64,000 bases of DNA from Marinobacter salarius (GTDB taxonomy: Bacteria; Pseudomonadota; Gammaproteobacteria; Pseudomonadales; Oleiphilaceae), in contig NZ_CP136693.1 in the NCBI RefSeq assembly GCF_032922745.1, positions 3,968,001 to 4,032,000 of the forward strand, written 5' to 3'. The notes under the pieces were generated by a model. That model ran no database searches and had not been told where the DNA came from. It saw only the letters and a list, made by a program, of their open reading frames with translations. Positions 23,864 to 31,737 of the stretch are shown here, piece after piece (position 1 is the stretch's first letter; each line of letters starts with the position of its first letter). The position numbers and the translations under genes are program-made.

Positions 23864-25048
23864 ATGACAACCCAGAACTACGACGTCATCATCATAGGCG
23901 CCGGCGCCGCAGGCCTGATGTGCGCTCTAACCGCAGGCTATCGTGGCCGCAGCGTGCTGTTGATCGACCACGCCAACAAACCCGGCAAGAAGATCCTCAT
24001 GTCCGGCGGTGGCCGCTGCAACTTCACCAACCTCAACAGCACGCCGGCCAACTTCCTCTCGGACAACCCCCACTATTGCATCTCAGCGTTAAAACGCTAC
24101 ACCCCCCAGCACTTCCTGGACCTGGTTGAACGTCACGGTATTGAGCACGAAGAAAAAGCCGCCGGCCAGCTATTCTGTAAGGAGAGCAGCAAGGAAATAC
24201 TCAATATGCTGCTCACCGAATGCGAATGGGCGGGCGCAGAAGTGCGACTTAAAACCAGCGTTAAAACAATCAGCGGTGTCGATCACGGCTACCAGCTACA
24301 AACAAACAGCGGCACCCTGACCTGTGAATCCCTGGTCATCGCCTGCGGTGGGTTGTCCATCCCCACCATGGGCGCAACCGGCTTTGGCTACGATATTGCG
24401 AAACAGTTCGGGCTTGCCATACTGCCAATCCGGGCAGGGCTGGTGCCCTTCACCCTGCACCCGGAGCTGAAGGAACAGTTGGCGCCCCTGTCCGGTGTCA
24501 GTTGCCCTGTGGACGTGCATTGCAACAACGAACATTTCCGCGAACCGATGCTGGTCACCCACCGCGGGCTCAGTGGCCCTTCGATGCTGCAGATTTCCAG
24601 CTTCTGGCACCCCGGCGACAGCCTGAGCGTCAATATGCTGCCCGCCACCAATGTAGAACAGGACCTGCACGACCTGCGGAAATCAAAACCGCAATCCACG
24701 GTGGCCCAATACCTTGCACAACACCTGCCCAAACGCTTCGCCCAGGCCCTGAACGACGTTCACGGCTGGGCCGGCCCACTGCAGGGCTACAAGAACAGCG
24801 ACATAGAACAGGTGGCCCGCGCCCTGGACCAATGGACCATCAAACCTGCCGGCACCGAAGGCTATCGAACGGCGGAAGTAACCCTCGGCGGCGTGGATAC
24901 CCGTCAGCTATCCTCCAAGACCATGGCGGTTCTGGACAAGCCTGACCTGTACTTTATTGGTGAGGTGGTGGATGTGACGGGACACCTTGGCGGCCATAAC
25001 TTCCAGTGGGCCTGGGCCTCTGGCGTGGCTGCTGGGAGTGATGCCTGA
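23864..25048 (+). CDS. YhiN/HI0933-family FAD-dependent oxidoreductase
   Basis: This 394-aa flavoprotein has the Rossmann motif IIGAGAAGLMCALTAGYRG at residue 10 and the family signature KILMSGGGRCNFTNLN near residue 47. The C-terminus GGVDTRQLSSKTMAVLDKPD, then GEVVDVTGHLGGHNFQWAWA, is diagnostic of YhiN proteins, whose substrate is unknown. It starts 61 bases after the PhzF gene on the same strand and may be cotranscribed with it. No signs of damage. Confidence 0.93.
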   Translation: MTTQNYDVIIIGAGAAGLMCALTAGYRGRSVLLIDHANKPGKKILMSGGGRCNFTNLNSTPANFLSDNPHYCISALKRYTPQHFLDLVERHGIEHEEKAAGQLFCKESSKEILNMLLTECEWAGAEVRLKTSVKTISGVDHGYQLQTNSGTLTCESLVIACGGLSIPTMGATGFGYDIAKQFGLAILPIRAGLVPFTLHPELKEQLAPLSGVSCPVDVHCNNEHFREPMLVTHRGLSGPSMLQISSFWHPGDSLSVNMLPATNVEQDLHDLRKSKPQSTVAQYLAQHLPKRFAQALNDVHGWAGPLQGYKNSDIEQVARALDQWTIKPAGTEGYRTAEVTLGGVDTRQLSSKTMAVLDKPDLYFIGEVVDVTGHLGGHNFQWAWASGVAAGSDA

Positions 25049-25084
25049 CCCTGGGTCCAGCCAAATGCCTCATCGGCAACGCAA

Positions 25085-25430
25085 TTATCGAAGCTGAATT
25101 GAGAAGTTGGCCTCGGGTGATTCAGCTTCACTGGAAAACCAACGTGACGTCACGGTCTTTGTCTCGGTATAAAACCTTACAGCCTGCTTGCCATAGGCAT
25201 GCTGACCCCGTAAAAAGAGCCTTTCCATCCGGTGAACGAAAAGAACGACAGGGGTACAGGGATAGGAATATTCACACCGACCTGACCGACATCGATTTCG
25301 TGCTGGAAGCGACGAGCACAACCACCGGAAGAGGTGAAAATAGATGTGCCGTTACCGAAGGGCTGCTATTGATAAGCGCGATAGCGTTACCCAAATTATC
25401 GGCCTCCATGCAGCAACGCACGGTAGGCTG
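25085..25430 (-). pseudogene. mmsA: C-terminal remnant of methylmalonate-semialdehyde dehydrogenase (mmsA)
   Basis: Read on the minus strand, three pieces in different frames reproduce the MMSDH C-terminus: CMEADNLGNAIALINSS, then PFGNGTSIFTSSGGCARRFQ with HEIDVGQVGVNIPIPVPLSF and FSFTGWKGSF, then QHAYGKQAVRFYTETKTVTS. Frame changes occur near 25360 (apparently one C lost) and near 25205. Intact MMSDH is about 500 aa and converts methylmalonate semialdehyde to propionyl-CoA; only about 110 residues remain. The rest of 25049-25618 shows no gene; the response-regulator fragment begins at 25619. Confidence 0.82.
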
Positions 25431-25618
25431 TGCAATTGTCTGCATAGCAATTCGGTATGCCACTGCCGACATTAATAAAACATGAACTTACGCAATCACC
25501 ACAAATTTTGAAGGGCGATCATATTAGACTTCGGGCCGCCAGACTTTTGCACCGAGAGGTCGCAAGCATGACCGGTCAGAGGATTAATCATCGGGAAGAA
25601 GAGGGTAGGCTCAAAGGA

Positions 25619-25873
25619 CTACTCCTCCGCATGCATATCTATTCCAAAATCTCTCGCAGCAAGGATAGCCTGCACTCGATTTTGAACACGAAGTTTTTTC
25701 AAAATAGCTGAGACGTGCGCCTTCACTGTCGTTTCAGCTATGTGCAAGTTGAATGCAATCTGCTTGTTCGACTCACCTTGAGCCATTCGCTTCAGAACCG
25801 ATAACTGTCTCGGCGTCAAACATCGAAGCTGCTCTAAACCAACTGCCCCTCCCAACGACGAGCCACCTTCAAC
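25619..25873 (-). pseudogene. 3' fragment (LuxR DNA-binding domain) of an IS66-split response regulator
   Basis: This piece encodes the C-terminal LuxR-type helix-turn-helix: CLTPRQLSVLKRMAQGESNK followed by QIAFNLHIAETTVKAHVSAI and LKKLRVQNRVQAI. It ends at the CCTTCAAC duplication (25866-25873) beside IS66. Joined to 28557-29089 with one duplication copy removed, it gives one 259-aa REC-LuxR protein with the frame preserved across ...DNAVEGGSSLGG. Any product starting inside the IS would lack the receiver domain. Confidence 0.92.
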
Positions 25874-25958
25874 GTAAGCGTTCATTCCACGACGTTCTGC
25901 CACCCCGGTGAATTTGTCCCTACAGTAACCTCACATTTTCCAACAATAGGTTACTCCC

Positions 25959-26246
25959 ATGAGAAAGCACCGCACCCCGGAACAATGGCAAGCCCTGGTT
26001 GACCAGCAGCATGACAGTGGCCTGTCCGCTCCGCAGTTTTGTAAGCAGGAGAATATCGGCTACGCCAGTTTCTGCAACTGGCGCAAGCGCCTGTCCGATC
26101 AGGCGACCGGTGACTCAGCGGATTCCGGCGAAGCCGGTTTTCTGGACCTGTCCTCTCTGATGGGTGCAGCGCAGTCCGGCCCAGGCTGGAACATTGTGCT
26201 GAGCTTGGGCAACGGCGTCGAACTGCGGCTGAGCCAGAACGGATGA
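25959..26246 (+). CDS. tnpA: IS66 accessory protein TnpA
   Basis: This 95-aa protein is the first ORF of IS66 elements. It begins MRKHRTPEQWQALVDQQHDS and includes GLSAPQFCKQENIGYASFCN, a helix-turn-helix-like region typical of TnpA. Its stop overlaps the tnpB start (ATGA). TnpA and TnpB are needed for transposition of several IS66 elements, but their exact roles are not fully defined. Confidence 0.9.
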   Translation: MRKHRTPEQWQALVDQQHDSGLSAPQFCKQENIGYASFCNWRKRLSDQATGDSADSGEAGFLDLSSLMGAAQSGPGWNIVLSLGNGVELRLSQNG

Positions 26247-26587
26247 TCGGGCTCGATAGCCAGGCCAGGATCTGGTTGTGCACCGAGCCTACCGACATGC
26301 GCAAATCGTTCCGGGGCCTCAGTGCTCTGGTCCGGAATCAGTTGAAGCACGATCCGCTCAGCGGCCAGTATTTTGTCTTCGTCAATCGTCGCAAGACCCA
26401 GATGAAGATGTTGTACTTTACCGCCACCGGGTATTGCCTGTGGGCCAAGCGCCTGGAGCAGGGACAGTTCCGGGTGCCATCATCCGCCTCTGGTCAGCGG
26501 GCTTTAACCTTGACGGATTTGCAGTTGCTGATTGATGGCATTGAGGTGCAAAAATACCGTCAATTCAAGCGTTTTCGAGGGGTATAA
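26243..26587 (+). CDS. tnpB: IS66 accessory protein TnpB (Orf2)
   Basis: The 114-aa IS66 Orf2-type protein shows the hallmark WLCTEPTDMRKSFRGLSALV near residue 10 and FVNRRKTQMKMLYFTATGYC near residue 45, followed by KRLEQGQFRVP. The family is easily recognised from this pattern. It overlaps tnpA by 4 bases and ends 28 bases before tnpC. Confidence 0.95.
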   Translation: MIGLDSQARIWLCTEPTDMRKSFRGLSALVRNQLKHDPLSGQYFVFVNRRKTQMKMLYFTATGYCLWAKRLEQGQFRVPSSASGQRALTLTDLQLLIDGIEVQKYRQFKRFRGV

Positions 26588-26615
26588 AACGCGGACTTCC
26601 GGTATAATATCGGCC

Positions 26616-28268
26616 ATGAATTCAACGGCTTCCATCTCCCAGTCCAACGCACCTTCCTACTCGGCCCTGGCCGAGGAGAATGCGTTGCAGCGCGAGCAGT
26701 TGGATGCTCAGGCGGAAGCCATTCGGCAGTTGAAACACCAGTTGGACTGGTTTAAGAAACAGCTGTTCGGCCCCAAATCTGAAAAGCAGGTTTATGATAT
26801 TCCAGAACAGGATAGCCTGTTCACCTCCGGTGAAGCACCGCTGCCGGAGAAGCCTGCCGAGGAAGAGAGGCGCACCATTAAGGCCTATCAGCGCGGCACC
26901 GGCAAGAAGCAGCGGGACGACGATTGTCTGAACGACACCGGCCTGCGCTTTACGGCGGATGTGTCGGTGGAAGTCATTGAGCAATTGCCACCGGAACTGA
27001 CCGGGCCGGACGCCGACCAGTACGACATCATTGGTACTAAAACGACTTATCGCCTGGCGCAGCGCGCCTCCAGCTATGTGGTGCTCAAGTGTGAGCGCCC
27101 GGTGTTCCGGCGTAAAGGCAGTGATAAGCCCATCACCACACCGGCCCCGTTCAACGTGCTGGACAACAGCCTGGCCGATGTCAGCCTGCTGGCCGGGTTG
27201 CTGGTGGACAAATTCCAGTTCCACCTGCCGCTGTATCGCCAGCACCAGCGCATTCAACAAGCAGGTATTACCCTCAGCCGCAGCACCCTGACCAACCTGG
27301 TGAAGCGTGCCATCGACCTGCTCCGACCCATCGTAGATGCCCAGACCGATAACGTATTGCGCAGCCGGGTGCTGGCGATGGATGAAACGCCCATCAAAGC
27401 GGGTCACCAGGGCCGGGCAGGTCCGCAGAAAGGCAAGATGAAAACAGGCTGGTTCTGGCCCCTATACGGTGATGACGACGAAGTGGTGTTTACCTACTCG
27501 AACAGTCGGGGCCGACTGCACATCGAGCAGGTTCTGAACGACCAATTCAGTGGCACTCTGATCAGCGATGGTTATGCCGCTTATGCCCGCTATGCCGCGG
27601 CCCAGAAAGGTATTACCCATGCTCAATGCTGGGTGCATAGTCGCCGTTGCTTCGTTGAGGCCCAGAAGGACCATCCTGAGAAGGCCACCGAAGCCCTGCA
27701 ACAGATCGCGAAGCTGTACCAGATTGAAGATACCATGAAGGAAAAGGAACTCACCGGCGAGAAGAAGCGTCAATACCGGCTGGACCATGCGAAGCCGGTC
27801 GTCAGCGGCTTCTTCCAATGGTGCCGGGATCAGTTGGCGCAAGGCGGCCTGTTGCCCAGTGAACCGCTAACCAAAGCCCTGAATTACGTGCTCGGTCGGG
27901 AAACGAGCCTGACGGTGTTCCTGGAAGATCCGGACGTACAACCCGATACCAACCACCTGGAACGGGCCCTGCGGCCCATTCCAATGGGCAAGAAAAACTG
28001 GATGTTTTGCTGGACCGAACTGGGCGCTGAACACCTGGGCATCATCCAGAGCCTGATCAGCACCTGCAAGCTGCACGATATTACCCCGTACATGTACCTG
28101 GTGGACGTATTGCAGCGCATCAGCCAGCACCCGGCCCGTGAAGTCAGCGACCTGACGCCCCGACTCTGGAAAACTCGGTTCGCCGAGAACCCGTTACGGG
28201 CGCTGATCGACCCACGCCATCCTGACCGACAGAGCAAACAGCCGGAGGCCACCGTCCGTGCGCATTGA
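26616..28268 (+). CDS. tnpC: IS66-family transposase TnpC
   Basis: This DDE transposase has 550 aa from the ATG at 26616; an in-frame upstream start would overlap tnpB. The N-terminal coiled coil (LREQLDAQAEAIRQLKHQLD-like, reading EREQLDAQ... from residue 22) precedes LDWFKKQLFGPKSEK, a family signature. Catalytic-region markers are AMDETPIKAG, LISDGYAAYARYAAAQKGIT with CWVHSRRCFVEA, and NHLERALRPIPMGKKNWMFC (Glu). It appears intact. Confidence 0.95.
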   Translation: MNSTASISQSNAPSYSALAEENALQREQLDAQAEAIRQLKHQLDWFKKQLFGPKSEKQVYDIPEQDSLFTSGEAPLPEKPAEEERRTIKAYQRGTGKKQRDDDCLNDTGLRFTADVSVEVIEQLPPELTGPDADQYDIIGTKTTYRLAQRASSYVVLKCERPVFRRKGSDKPITTPAPFNVLDNSLADVSLLAGLLVDKFQFHLPLYRQHQRIQQAGITLSRSTLTNLVKRAIDLLRPIVDAQTDNVLRSRVLAMDETPIKAGHQGRAGPQKGKMKTGWFWPLYGDDDEVVFTYSNSRGRLHIEQVLNDQFSGTLISDGYAAYARYAAAQKGITHAQCWVHSRRCFVEAQKDHPEKATEALQQIAKLYQIEDTMKEKELTGEKKRQYRLDHAKPVVSGFFQWCRDQLAQGGLLPSEPLTKALNYVLGRETSLTVFLEDPDVQPDTNHLERALRPIPMGKKNWMFCWTELGAEHLGIIQSLISTCKLHDITPYMYLVDVLQRISQHPAREVSDLTPRLWKTRFAENPLRALIDPRHPDRQSKQPEATVRAH

Positions 28269-28527
28269 GGACATGAGCATCGACCAGTTGCTGGAACTGA
28301 ACCAGTATATCTGCCAGCGAATTGATGAGCTACAAGAGCAAGAAACCCTGCAAGCCTTGAGTCAATTGCGGGTTGGCCTGAAAGTGACCTTCGAGGGCCG
28401 GGAAGGACCGGTGTTGGGGATCGTCACCAAGATCAACCGCAAGAGTGTGATCGTGCTGGGTGAGGATGGCAGGAAGCAGTACAAGGTCTCGCCGGAGTTA
28501 TTGAGGCCCCTCCGTGACGTGAAGTAG
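28258..28527 (+). CDS. Fourth small ORF of the IS66 element, unknown function
   Basis: The 89-aa protein starts at a GTG overlapping the tnpC stop by 11 bases, so it should be cotranslated. The first half is helical (MSIDQLLELNQYICQRIDEL). The second half is beta-rich (VGLKVTFEGREGPVLGIVTK, then INRKSVIVLGEDGRKQYKVS), resembling a small SH3/KOW-like barrel. It lies inside the inverted repeats, so it moves with the element. Its role, accessory or passenger, is unknown. Confidence 0.75.
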   Translation: MRIEDMSIDQLLELNQYICQRIDELQEQETLQALSQLRVGLKVTFEGREGPVLGIVTKINRKSVIVLGEDGRKQYKVSPELLRPLRDVK

Positions 28528-28556
28528 GTCAACTACGTCGTGGAATGAACGCTTAC

Positions 28557-29089
28557 CCTTCAACAGCATTATCCTCTCCGTTCTGAATGACTCCCGTGCC
28601 AGAACAAATGGAAACTTGTCCAGCTAGAACCTGCCGAATCGTGTCGACAACCTGGTCTCGTGATGCAGATTTCGCTATGAAGCCCAAAGCTCCTCGATTA
28701 ATTGCTTGCAAGGCGATGTATCTATTCACCCTAGAGGACATAATGATTACGGATAAGTTGGGAGCGAGTTCATGCAGGCTGCCCAGACCATCCATTCCTT
28801 GCACGCCTGGCATGTCAAGATCGAGCATGAGAAGGTTAAGGCCGTCATTTTTGCGTATGATCTTTAATACATCGTCGAGACAAGAAGTCTCCAGAACATT
28901 TGCGCAATTGGGATGAGAAAAAATAACGCGGCGCATGGCATCCCGAAAAAGCGGCTGATCACCGGCAATTAGAGCCTTTATTGGAGGCACCGCTCCAGAA
29001 TCTGCCTGTCGAGCCTCACGACTAAATATGGCGCTCAGCTTTCCCTGACGCGTCTCGAACTGGGAGAGACTGCTGGCTTCATTCAGCAT
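28557..29089 (-). pseudogene. 5' fragment (receiver domain) of an IS66-split LuxR-type response regulator
   Basis: This piece encodes residues 1-177 of the split regulator. The receiver domain has KALIAGDQPLFRDAMRRVIF, the phosphoacceptor-region LLMLDLDMPGVQGMDGLGSL (Asp in LDLDMPG) and switch residues in SVIIMSSRVNRYIALQAINR and GALGFIAKSASRDQ (Lys). It continues into IS66 sequence and soon stops. NarL/ExaE-type regulators of this architecture control PQQ alcohol dehydrogenase genes in pseudomonads, which fits the neighbouring locus; that link is inference. Confidence 0.92.
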
Positions 29090-29094
29090 GGTAA

Positions 29095-29142
29095 GATCCC
29101 TGTTTTAGTGGCACCGCTGTTTAAAGTTTTCCGTCCGTTGGT
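29095..29142. repeat. Degenerate ~47-bp repeat, copy A
   Basis: The stretch ATCCCTGTTTTAGTGGCACC-GCTGTTTAAAGTTTTCCGTC, ending CGTTGGT, closely resembles 38632-38677 in the same orientation, with about six mismatches and one gap. It lies just upstream of the response-regulator start. It may be the end of a lost mobile element or a short dispersed repeat. Confidence 0.6.
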
Positions 29143-29236
29143 CAGGTTAAGCGTCCACTAGAAAATAAGCGGATACTTAAAGTGGCCCTCCTTGGCCTAA
29201 AGCCTCAACAATAACCGCGATGAGGAGTTGTAGTGG

Positions 29237-30144
29237 TCAAGTGTTATAGACCACCGTCTTTTGAGTTTTCCAGTAGGCCTTCTCTGCCGCATTCGGCGGC
29301 AATCCACTGTTGTGTTTGTGCGGTCGCAGCGCACTGTAATAGCCGATCATGTAATCCGTGACCGATTGCTTCGCCGCGGCAAAGCATGGATACCCGATTT
29401 CCGGCACCCATTCTGTTTTCAGACTCCGGAAGAAGCGCTCTGTCGGGGCATTATCCCAGCAATTCCCCCGTCGGCTGAGGCTCTGTTTCATCTGGTAGCT
29501 CCATAACAACTGCCGGAACCTCAGGCTTGTGTACTGACATCCCTGATCCGAGTGGAACATGACTCCTGATGGCTTCCCACGGGATTCATACGCAATCGTC
29601 AGCGCCTTCTTCACCAGATCCGTATTCGGTGATAGGGATATGGCCCAGCCCACCGGTTTACGGGAAAACAAATCGATCACAACAGCTAGATAAGCCCAGC
29701 GCGCACCGGTCCAAAGATAGGTGATGTCTCCGGTCCATACTTGATTGGGTTCCTCTACGTCGAACTCCCTGTCAAGAAGATTCGGAATATCCAGGTGCGG
29801 CTGATCGGCCTTCTTGTAAACGTGGCTTGGCGGCTGCGTACTGACCAGTCCCAGCTGCTTCATCCGTCGGCTGGCTCGGTAACGGCTCAGCGGTATTCCG
29901 GCCTGTGTCACCATGCTGGCAATCGTCCGTGCCCCGGCTGAACCATTGCTGGTCTCGTGGGCCTCAATAACCTGCTCTTGGAGTGCTTGCTCAGCGTCAC
30001 AGGGCGTTCTATCCCGGTCACGCCATGCCCGGTAGCTGCTGCGATGCACCCCAAACACCCGACACAGGCGCTGCACCGTATAGCTCTCTTCAAGTCGCTC
30101 GATTATCGAGAATTGCTCAGGGAGTCCGACATCAAGAGAGCGGT
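29237..30144 (-). pseudogene. IS3-family transposase orfB, cut off from orfA by IS30
   Basis: The catalytic frame is intact for 279 aa (29237-30076), with Asp in WTGDITYLW, Asp in MFHSDQGCQY and Glu in DNAPTERFFRSLKTEW. The upstream piece up to 30144 is the beginning of the frame that is normally reached by a -1 slip in orfA. Because IS30 lies between, no OrfAB fusion can be made and this element should be immobile unless IS30 is lost. Confidence 0.9.
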
Positions 30145-31380
30145 GGTAGATTCAACCGATCAGTGCAACATAATGCACACTGGTAACTATCGGGGCTTTC
30201 AGAATGCCGCAGCAAGTATCAAAGACCAGAGGGCTGACCTACCAGCAGAAGCAGGAGCTATGGGCTCGATGGAAGAAAGGGCAGTCGCTTAGCGAGATTG
30301 GCAGAGCCCTTGGAAAGCATGCTGGATCGATTACTGGAATGCTCGCCATACATGGCGGCATTGCCCCTCTGGGACGCTCCAGGTCAGCGAGGGTGCTTAG
30401 TAGCTATGAGCGCGAAGAGATTTCAAGAGGCATCTCAGCTGGACTGACATTGACTCAGATTGCCGACTCGATGGGACGATCTGTCTCAACCATCAGTCGA
30501 GAGGTCAGTCGTAACGGTGGAAGAAGTCGTTACAGGGCGAACGTGGCAGATCGGCGTGCCTGGATCCAATCAAAACGTCCGAAAAAATGCCTTCTCGCAT
30601 TGAATGAGCCTCTCCGTGCAGCGGTTGCCGAAAAGCTGAGCCTTGACTGGTCTCCAGAGCAAGTAGCAGGCTGGTTAAAACGCCAGTTCCCGGACGACAA
30701 GTCGATGCATGTGTCCCATGAAACAATTTACCGAAGTCTCTTTATTCAAGCCCGAGGTGTTTTGAAGAAGGAACTTGTCAAACACCTCCGATCAAGACGC
30801 GGCATGCGTCGATCACGGCACAGAAGCTCTGAAGAGGCAGAATCCCGCACCAGCATCACAGATTTGGTTTCTATCCGTGCTCGGCCAAAAGAGGTTGAAG
30901 ACAGGGCTGTTCCTGGCCATTGGGAGGGAGACCTGATATCCGGATCCAAGAACTCACATATTGCGACGCTTGTAGAGCGACAGTCTAGATTTACGATGCT
31001 CGTTCATGTCGGCGGCAAAGATACGGAAAGCGTTGTTTCGGCGCTTTGTCGGGAAGTAGGTCAGCTCCCCGAGGAGTTGAAGAGAACCCTGACCTGGGAT
31101 CGAGGGGGTGAGCTGGGTAACCACAGGAAATTTACGCTTGCGACCGACATGCAGGTTTATTTCTGTGACCCGAAGAGCCCCTGGCAAAGAGGCAGCAACG
31201 AGAACACCAATCGGCTGTTGCGCCAGTACTTCCCGAAGAAGACTGATTTATCGGGCTATTCCCAGAAGCAGTTAAATGAATTCGCAAGGAAGCTGAATGA
31301 ACGACCGAGGAAAACACTCGACTACCTGACACCTTCTGAAAAGCTGCAAAGCATATTTGCATTGACCGGTTGAACTCACC
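30145..31380 (+). mobile_element. IS30-family insertion sequence, nested (1236 bp)
   Basis: The ends read GGTAGATTCAACCGATCAGT on the left and, reverse-complemented, GGTGAGTTCAACCGGTCAAT on the right, about 24-bp imperfect inverted repeats. The flanking dinucleotide GT (30143-30144 and 31381-31382) is the duplication. Removing the IS plus one GT gives, on the minus strand, AAAAAAGGCTACCGCTCTCT, identical to the same spot in the other IS3 copy at 9613. This confirms the boundaries. Confidence 0.93.
30204..31373 (+). CDS. IS30-family transposase
   Basis: This 389-aa DDE transposase has the two N-terminal helix-turn-helix regions of IS30 (LTYQQKQELWARWKKGQSLS and SLTLTQIADSMGRSVSTISR-like, reading GLTLTQIADSMGRSVSTIS). 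RYRANVADRRAW and HVSHETIYRSLF are family marks. The catalytic domain has GHWEGDLISGSKNSHIATLV (first Asp), TWDRGGELGNHRKF (second Asp) and PWQRGSNENTNRLLRQYFPK (Glu). It appears intact. Confidence 0.96.
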   Translation: MPQQVSKTRGLTYQQKQELWARWKKGQSLSEIGRALGKHAGSITGMLAIHGGIAPLGRSRSARVLSSYEREEISRGISAGLTLTQIADSMGRSVSTISREVSRNGGRSRYRANVADRRAWIQSKRPKKCLLALNEPLRAAVAEKLSLDWSPEQVAGWLKRQFPDDKSMHVSHETIYRSLFIQARGVLKKELVKHLRSRRGMRRSRHRSSEEAESRTSITDLVSIRARPKEVEDRAVPGHWEGDLISGSKNSHIATLVERQSRFTMLVHVGGKDTESVVSALCREVGQLPEELKRTLTWDRGGELGNHRKFTLATDMQVYFCDPKSPWQRGSNENTNRLLRQYFPKKTDLSGYSQKQLNEFARKLNERPRKTLDYLTPSEKLQSIFALTG

Positions 31381-31646
31381 GTAGCCTTTTTTAAGATTTC
31401 CTTTTCTTCCTCCGACCGACGAAGGCGGCGCTTCAGTTCCTGAATCTCACGCTGCTCTGTGGTCAGGGCCTCGCCTCTGGGCGCTTTGCCAGCCCGTTCG
31501 GAACGAAGTTTACGGACCCAGTACTCCATGGTGGATTTACCGACACCCATGGCATCGCAGGCAGCTTTCACTGTGTATCCTTGGTCGACCACCAGTTGGG
31601 CTGCCTCCAAACGGAATTCCGGACTGAAGTTTCTAGTTTTCGCCAT
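31381..31646 (-). pseudogene. IS3-family transposase orfA, 3' end removed by IS30
   Basis: The frame begins at the ATG at 31646 (MAKTRNFSPEFRLEAAQLVV) and runs through the zipper region EIQELKRRLRRSEEEKEILK to the slippery AAAAAAG, and is cut by IS30 six bases later. The natural end of orfA lies beyond the IS, at about 30100. The ORF reads on into IS30 sequence before stopping. Confidence 0.88.
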
Positions 31647-31737
31647 CGTCTTCACCTGATTCATTATGTGAGTGATCATACACTCAAAATCAGGTGGCCA
31701 AAGTCACTATGCCACTACAGAGTAGCTTCTTTAATGC

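Larger units (their letters stand above)
25874..28556 (+). mobile_element. IS66-family insertion sequence, complete (2683 bp)
   Basis: The perfect 21-bp ends start GTAAGCGTTCATTCCACGAC at 25874 and have its reverse complement at 28536-28556, typical of IS66. The 8-bp direct repeat CCTTCAAC flanks it (25866-25873 and 28557-28564), the family's usual duplication length. It carries tnpA, tnpB, tnpC and a fourth small ORF in one overlapping operon, all open. The insertion splits a response-regulator gene. Confidence 0.96.
29229..31719 (-). mobile_element. IS3-family insertion sequence carrying a nested IS30
   Basis: The ends are imperfect inverted repeats: the left reads TGTAGTGGTCAAGTGTTATA and the reverse complement of the right TGTAGTGGCATAGTGACTTT. 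A 4-bp direct repeat GAGT flanks it (29225-29228 and 31720-31723). Its transposase genes run on the minus strand and are split by IS30 in the orfA/orfB overlap. Without IS30 it would be about 1253 bp. It sits 18 bases past the stop of the PQQ alcohol dehydrogenase gene. Confidence 0.93.

Noticed and set aside
22993..25048. PhzF and YhiN genes as part of a phenazine pathway
   Set aside because: No other phenazine gene is near; PhzF-type proteins are widespread with other roles.
25457..25618. Possible small gene upstream of the LuxR fragment
   Set aside because: The open frame has no ribosome binding site and overlaps the regulator fragment on the other strand.
26622..27407. Minus-strand open frame in IS66 tnpC
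   Set aside because: Antisense to a canonical transposase.
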